Source of the DNA: Streptomyces viridiviolaceus
GTDB taxonomy: Bacteria > Actinomycetota > Actinomycetes > Streptomycetales > Streptomycetaceae
Assembly: GCF_014650995.1 (NCBI RefSeq)
Contig: NZ_BMWA01000022.1
Coordinates: forward strand, 1-64,000
Direction of reading: 5' to 3'
DNA length: 64,000 bases
Part shown: piece by piece, positions 1 through 7,710 of the stretch
How positions within the stretch are numbered: position 1 is the first letter of the stretch
Layout: the number at the start of each line of letters is the position of its first letter
Translations under genes and position numbers: made by a program
The notes under the pieces: generated by a model
Database searches by the model: none
What the model was told of the DNA's origin: nothing
Seen by the model: the letters and a program-made list of their open reading frames with translations, nothing else

Positions 1-103
1 CGTGCCGGGGGGTGTCCGTCCTCGGAACGGCGCGGAATCGGTGGGTGACCGGCTCGCCCGGCGTTGACGCGCCAACCTCTGCGGGCGGACACCCCCCGGC
101 ACG
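1..103. repeat. 18-bp perfect inverted repeat bounding a 103-bp segment
   Basis: Positions 1-18 and 86-103 are exact reverse complements (arm CGTGCCGGGGGGTGTCCG), separated by 67 bases. The segment has no convincing reading frame. It could be a small non-autonomous element with terminal repeats or a large hairpin. The left flank lies outside the window, so a target duplication cannot be tested. Confidence 0.6.
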
Positions 104-535
104 TCCCCTTCTCGCCGTACGCGCCTGCCGCGCCGTCGCGGTGCCCTTGAGACGGATGTCGATCTGGGACGGCTCGATGCCGTCGCGCTGCAGAGCGGTC
201 GGCATCTCGGTGCCGAACTGCCGGGCGCGGCCCCCTGTACGACACACCTGCGGGCGGGCGCCGACCCAACGACCTCTACGACGACCCCGACAACCCGGAG
301 CCCGGTGACGAGAAGCGAAAGCTCCCGCGGGTGCGCTCGTGGGCGGCGACAGCCTCGAGCTGACGCATGACGCCGCGCGGGAAACGGTGGGCACCGGCCC
401 GTTGCAGGCCCGTACCAGAGTCCGCTCTCCGCAGGCCCCGGCATCCCGTCCAGCGGACCGCGCCAGGGCCTGCGGCCAGGCGTGGGGGGCCCGCGCCCGC
501 GTCGGGCGACCCGTCGTGCGCCGTAGAATCGCCGG
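104..535. other. Gene-poor stretch with two short coding-like remnants
   Basis: No complete gene is seen here. On the minus strand about 104-218 reads as an open stretch with strong third-position GC (…FGTEMPTALQRDG…) but has no start or stop of its own. On the plus strand about 250-363 reads as a coding-like tail (…DLYDDPDNPEPGDEK…) ending in TGA at 361-363. Both look like ends of decayed genes, and neither could be assigned to a family. The rest, 364-523, shows nothing recognisable. Confidence 0.35.
524..529 (+). promoter_or_regulatory. -10 element of a probable leaderless promoter
   Basis: TAGAAT lies six bases before the GTG start at 536 and no purine-rich ribosome-binding site intervenes. 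That geometry is typical of leaderless Streptomyces transcripts. No good -35 hexamer is visible. Confidence 0.5.
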
Positions 536-1534
536 GTGAACGCCCCCGCAGCCCCCGCCGCCGACACCCTGCGCGCCGCCCTCGCCGGTCTGGTCGACGG
601 GCTTCCGCCCCGGCAGGCCGCGCAGGCGGTGGAGCGGCTGATCGCCAACTACCGCGGGGCCACCCCGACCGACGCCCCGATCCTGCGCGACCGCGCGGAC
701 GTCGTCGCGTACGCCGCGTACCGGATGCCGGCGACCTTCGAGGCGGTGCGGTCGGCCCTGGCGGCGTTCGCGGAGGCCGTGCCCGACTGGGTGCCCGGCT
801 CGCACGTCGACGTCGGCGGCGGCACCGGCGCGGCGACCTGGGCCGTGGAGGCCACCTGGGGCGGCGTCCGTCCGGTGACCGTGCTCGACTGGGCCGAGCC
901 CGCGCTCGCGCTCGGCCGGGAGATCGCCGCCGCCAACCCCGCCCTGCGGGACGCCCGCTGGCAGCGCTCCCGGATCGGATCGGCGCTCAGGGTCGAGAAC
1001 ACCGACCTCGTCACCGTGTCCTACGTCCTCAACGAGCTGACCGCCCCCGACCGCGCCGCCCTCGTCGACGCCGCCGCCACCGCCGCGCAGGCCGTGGTGA
1101 TCGTCGAGGCGGGCACCCCCGACGGCTACGCCCGCGTCATCGAGGCCCGCGACCGGCTGATCGCCGCCGGCTTCCAGGTGGCCGCGCCCTGCCCGCACAG
1201 CGCCGTCTGCCCCATCGTCCCCGGCACGGACTGGTGCCACTTCTCGGCGCGGGTCAGCCGTTCCTCCCTGCACCGCCAGGTCAAGGGCGGCTCCCTCGCC
1301 TACGAGGACGAGAAGTTCAGCTATGTCGCCGCGGCCCGCTTCCCGGTGGCTCCGGCTGCCTCCCGCGTGGTGCGGCGCCCGCAGATCCGCAAGGGGCAGG
1401 TCCTGCTCGACCTGTGCGAGGCCGACGAGCAGCTCCGCCGCCGGACGGTCACCAAGCGCCACGGCGACCTGTACAAGGCCGCCCGTGACGCGGACTGGGG
1501 CGACCCCTGGCCGCCGGCGGGGGAGCAGCCGTAG
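536..1534 (+). CDS. Rsm22-family small-ribosomal-subunit methyltransferase
   Basis: A 332-residue SAM-dependent methyltransferase of the Rsm22 family, which is linked to small-subunit ribosome assembly in mitochondria; the bacterial role is inferred from the family. The SAM-binding motif I (DVGGGTG) is near residue 92, an N-E-L motif follows near residue 165, and a cysteine cluster C-P-H-x4-C-P…DWCHF lies near residues 218-236, with a further C in LLDLCEAD near the C terminus. These cysteines match the metal or iron-sulphur binding set of the family. The start is GTG at 536, probably leaderless. It stands alone, transcribed toward the convergent DUF6243 gene 21 bases away. Confidence 0.85.
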   Translation: MNAPAAPAADTLRAALAGLVDGLPPRQAAQAVERLIANYRGATPTDAPILRDRADVVAYAAYRMPATFEAVRSALAAFAEAVPDWVPGSHVDVGGGTGAATWAVEATWGGVRPVTVLDWAEPALALGREIAAANPALRDARWQRSRIGSALRVENTDLVTVSYVLNELTAPDRAALVDAAATAAQAVVIVEAGTPDGYARVIEARDRLIAAGFQVAAPCPHSAVCPIVPGTDWCHFSARVSRSSLHRQVKGGSLAYEDEKFSYVAAARFPVAPAASRVVRRPQIRKGQVLLDLCEADEQLRRRTVTKRHGDLYKAARDADWGDPWPPAGEQP

Positions 1535-1555
1535 GACCCGCCCGGCAGGGACCGG

Positions 1556-1771
1556 TCACGAGGACGCCTCCGCGTCCGTGCCCCTCCCTTCCGTCGCGTT
1601 CGACTCCTCCCGCTTCTCCTGGAGCCTGCGCAGCAGCTCCCGCTTCTGGGCCCGGGGGTCCTGGCCGCCGCCGATCCGGCCGTTGCGGCCGCCGCCGCGC
1701 AGCGCCTTGCGGCCGAGGTTCCGGCGGGTGCCGCCGACTCCCAGCATGTTTCCCGCTCCGCCTCGGGTCAT
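1556..1771 (-). CDS. DUF6243 family small basic protein
   Basis: A 71-residue glycine- and arginine-rich protein beginning MTRGGAGNMLGVGG. I recognise it as the Streptomyces DUF6243 family, which has no assigned function. The ATG at 1771 is preferred over an in-frame ATG 48 bases upstream because an AGGGAGAGGA ribosome-binding site sits just before it and homology begins there. It is divergent from the TetR gene at 1868, with a palindrome between them that may control both. The C-terminal third is polar and charged and probably disordered. Confidence 0.8.
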   Translation of the reverse strand: MTRGGAGNMLGVGGTRRNLGRKALRGGGRNGRIGGGQDPRAQKRELLRRLQEKREESNATEGRGTDAEASS

Positions 1772-1796
1772 GGTGACGGTCCTCTCCCTTCGCAGT

Positions 1797-1815
1797 ACGA
1801 GACGGTTCGTCTCGT
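1797..1815. promoter_or_regulatory. TetR-type palindromic operator
   Basis: ACGAGACG-GTT-CGTCTCGT is a perfect 8+8 inverted repeat in the divergent promoter region, of the form many TetR regulators bind. A degenerate second copy (GGCGAGACGCGCCGTCTTGT) lies at about 1829-1848, just upstream of the TetR gene's likely -10 (GATAAAT, 1854-1860). The likely ligand is the adjacent regulator, acting on itself and on the DUF6243 gene. Confidence 0.65.
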
Positions 1816-1867
1816 GCATTCACTGTCCGGCGAGACGCGCCGTCTTGTCAACTGATAAATTCGACGC

Positions 1868-2503
1868 ATGGCCGTACAGAAATCCGCCGCCCCCGGCAAG
1901 CCGCACCCCGACGCCACCCGGCGCAGCGAGCGGTCGCGCCGGGCGATCTACGACGCCGCCCTCGCGCTCGTCGGGGAGGTCGGCTACCCCAAGACCACCA
2001 TCGAGGCCATCGCCGCCCGCGCCGGCGTCGGCAAGCAGACGATCTACCGCTGGTGGTCCTCCAAGGCGGACGTCCTGCTGGAGGCGTTCATGGACCTCGG
2101 CGAGCGGACCGCGCAGGCGGCGGGGCAGGACGCCGACGCCGTCCCGGACACCGGCGACCTCGCCGCCGACCTCAAGGCCGTGCTGCGCGCCACCGTGGAC
2201 GAACTGCGCGACCCGAGGTTCGAGGCACCCTCCCGCGCCCTGGCCGCCGAGGGCGTCGTCAACGAGGAGCTCGGCCGGGTCTTCGTGACCAAGCTGCTGG
2301 AACCGTCGCTCCAGCTCTACGTCGACCGGCTGCGCGCCGCGCAGGAGGCCGGCGACATCCGCCCCGACATCGACCCGCGCATCGCCCTGGAGCTCTTCGT
2401 CTCACCGCTCGCCCAGCGCTGGCTCCAGCACACGGCCCCGTTCTCCTACGAGTACACCGACACCCTCGTCGACTACGCCCTGTACGGACTCGTCCCGCGC
2501 TGA
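1868..2503 (+). CDS. TetR/AcrR family transcriptional regulator
   Basis: A 211-residue dimeric DNA-binding repressor. The N-terminal helix-turn-helix spans about residues 24-70 (RRAIYDAALALVGEVG…TTIEAIAARAGV…TIYRWWSSKADVL), followed by an all-helical ligand domain with a TetR_C-like tail. The effector is unknown. The start ATG is 8 bases after a GATAAAT -10, so the transcript has a very short or no leader. Autoregulation through the palindrome at 1797-1815 is likely. Its only obvious neighbour target is the divergent DUF6243 gene. Confidence 0.93.
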   Translation: MAVQKSAAPGKPHPDATRRSERSRRAIYDAALALVGEVGYPKTTIEAIAARAGVGKQTIYRWWSSKADVLLEAFMDLGERTAQAAGQDADAVPDTGDLAADLKAVLRATVDELRDPRFEAPSRALAAEGVVNEELGRVFVTKLLEPSLQLYVDRLRAAQEAGDIRPDIDPRIALELFVSPLAQRWLQHTAPFSYEYTDTLVDYALYGLVPR

Positions 2504-2594
2504 CCAGGGAAGTTTGTCCCTCCGCGCCCCCGACGCACGGAATGGTGGGACCATAGGGCATGCTGTTGCGCACGACGGCGAGGCGAGGGGATAG

Positions 2595-3326
2595 ATGAGC
2601 GCGGAGTTCGGCGGCCGGACCGGCCTGCAGGGCAAACTCTCCCAGTGGCTGCGTGGACGCCGCCCGAAGGAGGCCGCCGACGAAGGCGGCCGCGAGTCCC
2701 TGCTGCTCGCCGCCGCCGCCGCGGGACTGCCGCTGGCGCCCGCCGCGCACCCGGCCGGCTACCGGTGTTCCTGCGACCGCGTCGGCTGCCCCACCCCGGC
2801 CCGGCACCCGGTGTCGTTCGCCTGGCAGACGCAGTCCACCACCGACCGCGCGCAGATCGAGCGCTGGGCCCGGCACCAGCCCGAGGCCAACTTCATCACC
2901 GCGACCGGCATGGTGCACGACGTCCTGGACGTGCCCCTGGAGGCCGGTTCCGAGGCGCTCAGGCGGCTGCTCGACTCCGGCGTCGAGGTCGGCCCGGTCG
3001 CCGAGAGCGACGACGGCCGCATGCTGTTCTTCACCGCCACCCGCGGCACCCCCGAGGACGAGGACGAGTGGTGGCCGTGCGAGCTGGACTGCCACCCCGA
3101 GACGATGGACGAGCATCCGGGCCTGCGCTGGCACTGCCGCGGTTCCTACGTCCTCGTACCGCCCGCCCGGCTGCCCGGCGAGCACCAGACGGTGCACTGG
3201 GTGCGCGGTCCCGAGCATCCGCTGCCGGATCCGCTGACCCTGCTGGAGTCCCTCACCGACGCCTGCGCCCGCTACGTCGGCGAGGAGAGCGGCCACGCGG
3301 GTACAGCCTGGCCCCTGCGTCACTGA
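2595..3326 (+). CDS. Bifunctional DNA primase/polymerase-like (PrimPol N-terminal type) protein
   Basis: A 243-residue protein resembling the N-terminal PrimPol domain proteins common in Streptomyces. Recognisable parts are C-x-C-x4-G-C-P-TPA-RHP near residues 58-71, W-x7-ANFITATG near residues 95-105 and VLDVPLEAG after it. No helicase domain follows, so it is a stand-alone short form, and several family members of this kind are probably not active polymerases. The start at 2595 follows GAGGGG. It is convergent with the lipoprotein gene, leaving only 24 bases. Confidence 0.75.
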   Translation: MSAEFGGRTGLQGKLSQWLRGRRPKEAADEGGRESLLLAAAAAGLPLAPAAHPAGYRCSCDRVGCPTPARHPVSFAWQTQSTTDRAQIERWARHQPEANFITATGMVHDVLDVPLEAGSEALRRLLDSGVEVGPVAESDDGRMLFFTATRGTPEDEDEWWPCELDCHPETMDEHPGLRWHCRGSYVLVPPARLPGEHQTVHWVRGPEHPLPDPLTLLESLTDACARYVGEESGHAGTAWPLRH

Positions 3327-3350
3327 GCTGAGCGCGCCCGACGCGGCGCC

Positions 3351-4343
3351 CTACTCGCCCTTCGCCGACGTCAGTCCCTGGATCCGGCCCAGGACGGACA
3401 CCTGGCCCGGGCCCGCCGGGTCCATGGCGACCTCGTTGGAGACGAACTCCATCGTCAGCGACTGCTTGATCTCGCCGTCCGTGAGCGCCAGCACGTCCTT
3501 GTTCGGGGTGGGCACCGAGGCGCCCCGCGCGGCGGTCTGCTTCTCGAAGTGGCGCGTGGCGAAGAACACCAGCGCCCCGCCGTCCTTCGTGCGCAGCGCC
3601 AGCGGAGCGTAGTCGCCGTTCGTCAGGGGCTCGTCGATGTACTGGGTGACCAGTCCCGGCCGGGTCGACCGCTTCTCGCGCAACTGCCGCCAGGAGCTGG
3701 TGTGGGCGCCGTCCGCGAAGGTCTTCCCGCCGTCCTCGAGGTACGTGGCGTAGTCCTCGCTCAGGTCGGCGGGCGCCGCGGCCAGGTCGGTGGAGTTCGC
3801 GGGGACGGCCTCGGCCCAGCCGTCCTCGTCGGTCTTGAACTCGGGCACGTCGTCGGGGGCGACCAGCGTGAGGTAGGCAACCTCCCAGGGGTCCTCCAGG
3901 CCGTCCCGGGTGAACACCAGCAGCCAGCGCGCCTCGCCGCCCTTGTTGCCGCGGGCGTCGGCGAGGAACCAGCGCGGCCAGCCCGCCTTCTCGGGGATCG
4001 TGTACTTCGCGTCCGTCAGCTTCAGCGGGGTGTGCGACGGATTGCCGTCCGGGTTGTTGGCCCGGCCGGCCTTCAGCCGCGCCGAGTCGATGGCGGCGAG
4101 GGCGCCGGTGGTGTGGTCGGCGTCCAGGGAGGCGTCGTACGCCTTGTCGGCCTCGTTGTACGCGGCCGTGAACTGCCGGAGCGCCTCCGCGGCCTCGGCC
4201 CGGGTGGTCGCGGGGAGCACCACGCGCTCGCCGTGCACCACCACGCAGCCGCTCGCCGTCAACGACAAAGCGGTCACCGAGGCCGCTATCAGTGCGCTCC
4301 GGTCAAGCCTGCGGGGCCTTCGAGGGCCGCGATCCCTGCTCAT
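3351..4343 (-). CDS. Secreted lipoprotein of unknown function
   Basis: 330 residues with a basic N terminus, a hydrophobic stretch and the lipobox LTASGC, with the lipidated Cys at residue 33, so it should be an externally anchored lipoprotein. The mature part is hydrophilic and has no recognisable catalytic motif; it carries an internal W-P-R-W-F-L segment and a generally extracellular composition. The ATG at 4343 follows a GAAGGA ribosome-binding site. No role can be deduced from neighbours, though the next feature upstream is the haem-transporter remnant. Confidence 0.8.
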   Translation of the reverse strand: MSRDRGPRRPRRLDRSALIAASVTALSLTASGCVVVHGERVVLPATTRAEAAEALRQFTAAYNEADKAYDASLDADHTTGALAAIDSARLKAGRANNPDGNPSHTPLKLTDAKYTIPEKAGWPRWFLADARGNKGGEARWLLVFTRDGLEDPWEVAYLTLVAPDDVPEFKTDEDGWAEAVPANSTDLAAAPADLSEDYATYLEDGGKTFADGAHTSSWRQLREKRSTRPGLVTQYIDEPLTNGDYAPLALRTKDGGALVFFATRHFEKQTAARGASVPTPNKDVLALTDGEIKQSLTMEFVSNEVAMDPAGPGQVSVLGRIQGLTSAKGE

Positions 4344-4466
4344 CAGGTTCCTTCACCTTCCCCTTCCCGGAGGCGAACCCTACCGGGGCGGGGAACGGCG
4401 CGGGCGGGGGGCCGGGGTACCGCCGTCACACCGTGACCTCACGCCCGAACTGCGGGCCGTGTCAGG

Positions 4467-4951
4467 TCACATGTCGCGTCGGGGAGTGACCGGCACCGCG
4501 CCCGTGCGGGGATGCGGGAGCACCTCCACGGGCCGGTCGCAGACCTCGGACAGCAGCCGGTCGGAGAAGACCTCGGCCGGCGGACCGTCGGCCGTGACCC
4601 GGTGTGCGTAGGCCGCCGCCGGCCCCAGGTCGTGCAGGACGACGACCACCGCGTCCCCGGCCCGTGCCCGGCACAGCCGAAGCACCAGTTCCTGGTGCCG
4701 CAGGTCCAGGGCGGCGGTCGGTTCGTCGAGCAGCAACAGCGGGGTGCGCTGGGCCAGCACGCGGGCCGGCGCGACCCGGGCGCGTTCGCCGCCGCTGAGC
4801 GCGGAGAACGGCCGGGCGGCGAAGCCGGTCACCTCCGTGCGGGCCATCGCCTCGGCCACGGCCGCGTCGTCCTCGTCCTCGAGGTCCGTACCGGACCAGG
4901 GCGCCCGGCCCATCCGGACGACCTCCTCCACCGGGAACGGGAAGGCCCCGC
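4467..4951 (-). pseudogene. C-terminal remnant of a haem (HmuV-type) ABC transporter ATPase
   Basis: This reads as roughly the last 160 residues of an HmuV/FecE-type ATPase: a VEEVVRMGR segment, the signature SALSGGERARV, Walker B LLLLDEPTAALD and the H-loop VLHDLGPAAAYA, then the normal C terminus. Walker A and everything before it are absent, and homology stops abruptly at about 4951, where plus-strand coding of another gene begins. No haem permease or binding protein is present. The product cannot bind ATP properly, so this is a deletion remnant. In relatives such an ATPase is part of an iron-repressed haem uptake operon. Confidence 0.8.
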
Positions 4952-4967
4952 CCCCGACGCACCGCGC

Positions 4968-5267
4968 GTGAAGGCGTACCGCAAGCACGTGCGCGAGGGC
5001 ACCCTCGCCCCCGTCCCGCTGTGGTGGGTGTCCTTCCTCGACGGCCGGCTGATCCTCGACGGCCACGACCGGGCCGCGGCCCTGGCGGAGAGCGTCGAGC
5101 CGGCCTGCGTGGAGCTGGCCCGCCTGCCGGACGAGGCGGACTGGCGGCGGACCGCCGAGGAGATCACCGCGGCGCACGAGGAGCGGCTGCGCACCTGGTC
5201 GCCCGCCCCGCACAGCCGCACCACGGGTGGCAACGCGCGGCACTGGAGCAGACCCACGGCGATGTGA
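4968..5267 (+). pseudogene. 3' remnant of an unidentified gene
   Basis: The last 99 codons of a gene are visible (KAYRKHVREG… ILDGHDRAAALAE… to TGA at 5265-5267) with strong coding-type third-position GC. The segment LILDGHDRAAAL resembles the substrate-naming motif of ParB-like and related families, but I do not recognise the gene. A GTG at 4968 happens to open the frame, yet there is no ribosome-binding site and coding begins mid-domain right at the end of the haem ATPase remnant. Translation from this GTG cannot be excluded. Confidence 0.6.
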
Positions 5268-5306
5268 TGTCCACCCTGCCGTACGACGAGGCCGCCACCC
5301 CGGTGT

Positions 5307-5963
5307 TTGAATGCCACCGTGACTGACTACGACGTGCTGCGGGTCTTCTGCGCGCCGAACGGCGGCTACGGCAACGAACTGGGTGTCGTCCGCGACGGCT
5401 CGGTGATGCCCGAGCGGGCCGACCGGCAGGCCCTCGCCGCCAAACTCGGCTTCAGCGAGACGGTGTTCGTCGACGACCCCGAGCGCGGCGTCGTCGACAT
5501 CTACACGCCCACCCTGCGGCTGCCGTTCGCCGGTCACCCCTGCGTCGGCACCGCCTGGCTGCTCGACGTGCCCGAACTCGTCACCCCTGCGGGAGTGGTC
5601 GGTGCCCGGCTGGACGGGGAGTTCAGCTGGATCGAGGCGCGGGCGGAGTGGGCGCCGCCCCGCACCCTGCGCCGGTACGCCACCACGGCCGAGGTCGACG
5701 ACCTCGCCGTGCCGCCGCCGGGGGAGTGGATCTACGCCTGGGCCTGGCAGGACGAGGCGGCGGGCCGGATCCGCGCCCGTGCGTTCCCGGGCCGTGACGA
5801 CGGGATCGACGAGGACGAGGCGACGGGCGCGGCCGCGCTGCTGCTCACGGACCGGCTCGGCCGGGCCCTGAACATCACGCAGGGCGCCGGATCGCAGATC
5901 CTCACGGCACCGCAGCCGGGGGGCTGGGTGGAGATCGGCGGGCGGGTGTTCCTGGAGCGCTGA
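5307..5963 (+). CDS. PhzF-family isomerase/epimerase
   Basis: A 218-residue member of the PhzF (phenazine biosynthesis-like, diaminopimelate-epimerase fold) family. Features include VFCAPNGGYGNELGVV near residues 13-28, a Glu in FSETVFV near residue 50 at the position of the catalytic glutamate, LPFAGHPCVGTAW near residues 72-84 and a DEATGAAALLL segment near residue 173. At 218 residues it is shorter than the usual 260-300, mainly in the middle. GTG at 5317 is an alternative start. The substrate is unknown; most Streptomyces PhzF paralogues are not phenazine enzymes. It is convergent with haem oxygenase. Confidence 0.85.
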   Translation: MNATVTDYDVLRVFCAPNGGYGNELGVVRDGSVMPERADRQALAAKLGFSETVFVDDPERGVVDIYTPTLRLPFAGHPCVGTAWLLDVPELVTPAGVVGARLDGEFSWIEARAEWAPPRTLRRYATTAEVDDLAVPPPGEWIYAWAWQDEAAGRIRARAFPGRDDGIDEDEATGAAALLLTDRLGRALNITQGAGSQILTAPQPGGWVEIGGRVFLER

Positions 5964-5993
5964 GCCGGCCCACGCCCGCCCGGGGCCGGCTCA
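5961..5993. terminator. Bidirectional hairpin enclosing both stop codons
   Basis: An 11-bp perfect stem (5961-5971 with 5983-5993; arm TGAGCCGGCCC) has an 11-base loop. The outermost three bases of each arm are the TGA stops of the PhzF and haem oxygenase genes. It can terminate both convergent transcripts. Confidence 0.65.
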
Positions 5994-6638
5994 CGCGGAG
6001 AGCGGGAACTCCTCGCCGAGCGCCCGGAAGACCGCCGTGTTCAGGGCGAACGCCCGCTTGCACTCGGCCACCACCCGCAGCTTCTCCAGGTCGTCCGCGC
6101 GGATGCCGTCCAACAGCTCCCGGTACTCCCGCTTGAACGCGGCGGGGTTGGGGATCGACTCGAAGACGTAGAAGCGGACGCCGTCGCCCTTCTTCGCGAA
6201 GCCCCAGGTCCGCTCCGCCTTGTCGCGGATGATCTGGCCGCCGGACAGGTCGCCCAGGTAGCGGGTGTAGTGGTGCGCCACGTATCCGGCCGGCCACCGC
6301 TCGGCGCACTCGCGCACCCGTGCCGCGTACTCCTCGGTCGCGGGCAGTGCGGCCAGCCCCGTCCGCCAGCCGGGCCCGCGCAGGTGCGCCAGGTCCCGCT
6401 CCAGCGAGGACAGGCGCATCAGCTCCGGCCGGATGAACGGCCCGGCCACCGGGTCCGACGCCAGCCGCCCGGCAGCGGCCTCCAGTGCCTCGTAGACGAA
6501 CCACAGCTGCTCGGTGTAGCGCGCGTACGCGGCGACGCCGAGCCGGCCGCCGAGCAGGTCGCTCATGAACGTCGAGGTCTCCGCTTCGACGTGCTGCTCG
6601 TGGGAGGCCGTGCGGATGAGAGTCGAGAAGGAGTCCAT
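5991..6638 (-). CDS. hmuO: Haem oxygenase (biliverdin-producing)
   Basis: A 215-residue soluble haem oxygenase that splits haem to biliverdin, CO and ferrous iron. The proximal histidine lies in the H-x2-AE context (His16), and the distal helix glycine motif GDLSGGQ is at residues 129-135. The length is that of actinobacterial HmuO. An iron-repressor box overlaps its promoter, so expression should rise when iron is short. The haem importer expected beside it is represented only by the ATPase remnant at 4467-4951, which leaves the source of its substrate open. Confidence 0.95.
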   Translation of the reverse strand: MDSFSTLIRTASHEQHVEAETSTFMSDLLGGRLGVAAYARYTEQLWFVYEALEAAAGRLASDPVAGPFIRPELMRLSSLERDLAHLRGPGWRTGLAALPATEEYAARVRECAERWPAGYVAHHYTRYLGDLSGGQIIRDKAERTWGFAKKGDGVRFYVFESIPNPAAFKREYRELLDGIRADDLEKLRVVAECKRAFALNTAVFRALGEEFPLSA

Positions 6639-6651
6639 GAGCCTGATCTTC

Positions 6652-6670
6652 TTTGGTTAGGCTAACCTAA
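6652..6670. promoter_or_regulatory. DmdR/IdeR iron box
   Basis: TTAGGTTAGCCTAACCAAA on the minus strand closely fits the 19-bp actinobacterial iron box, with a perfect core GGTTAG-G-CTAACC at 6655-6667. It lies 14 bases upstream of the haem oxygenase start, where a bound DmdR1-type repressor would block transcription under iron excess. Confidence 0.85.
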
Positions 6671-6749
6671 GTCAATGCCTTTCCCGACGGGTCGTCGGTA
6701 AAGTTTCCGACAGAGTGTCGGTAAAAGAGTACCCTGGTGGGACGAAAAC

Positions 6750-6775
6750 GGCCCGCTCTCCGAAGAGGGCGGGCC
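6750..6775 (-). terminator. Hairpin terminator downstream of map
   Basis: An 11-bp stem with one G-U pair (6750-6760 with 6765-6775) closes a CGAA loop just beyond the map stop codon. It has no U tract beyond a short A run in the flanking DNA. Confidence 0.65.
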
Positions 6776-6793
6776 GGCCGGCGGTCGGTGCGG

Positions 6794-7651
6794 TCAGGGC
6801 AGCGTGAGGATCTCCGCGCCCGTGTCCGTCACCACCAGCGTGTGCTCGAACTGGGCCGTCCGCTTGCGGTCCTTCGTCACGACCGTCCAGCCGTCGTCCC
6901 ACATGTCGTACTCGTGGGTGCCGAGCGTCAGCATCGGCTCGATCGTGAACGTCATCCCGGGCTGGATGACGGTCGTCGCGTGCGGGCTGTCGTAGTGCGG
7001 GATGATCAGGCCGGAGTGGAACGAGCTGTTGATGCCGTGACCGGTGAAGTCGCGGACCACGCCGTAGCCGAAACGCTTGGCGTAGGACTCGATGACCCGG
7101 CCGATGATGTTGATCTGCCGGCCCGGCTTGACCGCCTTGATCGCGCGGTTCAGCGACTCGCGGGTGCGCTCCACCAGCAGGCGGCTCTCCTCGTCGACGT
7201 CGCCGACCAGGTAGGTCGCGTTGTTGTCGCCGTGCACGCCGCCGATGTACGCCGTCACGTCCAGGTTGACGATGTCGCCGTCGCGCAGCACCGTGGAGTC
7301 CGGGATGCCGTGGCAGATGACCTCGTTGACCGAGCTGCACAGCGACTTGGGGAAACCGCGGTAGCCGAGCGTCGAGGGGTAGGCGCCGTGGTCGCACATG
7401 AACTCGTGCGCCACCCGGTCCAGCTCGTCCGTGGTCACGCCCGGCGCGATGAGCTTCGCGGCCTCGGCCATCGCCTGCGCCGCGATCCGCCCGGCCACGC
7501 GCATCGCCTCGATGGTCTCGGGCGTCTGCACCTCCGGTCCGGTGTACGGCGTGGGCGCGGGCTTGCCGACGTACTCGGGCCGGCGGATGTTTCCGGGTAC
7601 GGAACGGGTGGGAGACAGCTCCCCTGGTACGAGCAGCGACTGGCCAGACAT
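6794..7651 (-). CDS. map: Methionine aminopeptidase, type I
   Basis: A 285-residue cytosolic dimetal peptidase that removes the initiator methionine. Metal ligands are visible in HGDNNA and LDVTAY (Asp pair), GHGIN (His), FTIEPM (Glu) and FEHTLVV (Glu). The extra N-terminal stretch of about 40 residues with PYTGPEVQ is typical of one of the actinobacterial paralogues. No ribosome-binding site precedes the ATG; a TAGACT -10 lies seven bases upstream (7659-7664), so it is probably leaderless. It is divergent from the small gene at 7711. Confidence 0.97.
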   Translation of the reverse strand: MSGQSLLVPGELSPTRSVPGNIRRPEYVGKPAPTPYTGPEVQTPETIEAMRVAGRIAAQAMAEAAKLIAPGVTTDELDRVAHEFMCDHGAYPSTLGYRGFPKSLCSSVNEVICHGIPDSTVLRDGDIVNLDVTAYIGGVHGDNNATYLVGDVDEESRLLVERTRESLNRAIKAVKPGRQINIIGRVIESYAKRFGYGVVRDFTGHGINSSFHSGLIIPHYDSPHATTVIQPGMTFTIEPMLTLGTHEYDMWDDGWTVVTKDRKRTAQFEHTLVVTDTGAEILTLP

Positions 7652-7710
7652 GCCAGCGAGTCTAACCAGCGGGCATACGAGAGCATGTTCCCTGGCGAAA
7701 GGAGCCGGTC

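Noticed and set aside
12..308. 98-codon plus-strand open frame at the left edge
   Set aside because: Mixed composition, crosses the inverted repeat and both remnants in other frames, with no ribosome-binding site.
1449..1823. 124-codon minus-strand frame overlapping the DUF6243 gene
   Set aside because: The DUF6243 frame has the ribosome-binding site and family match; this one is a shadow.
4467..4951. A working haem ABC transporter
   Set aside because: No Walker A, permease or binding protein is present; the ATPase is truncated.
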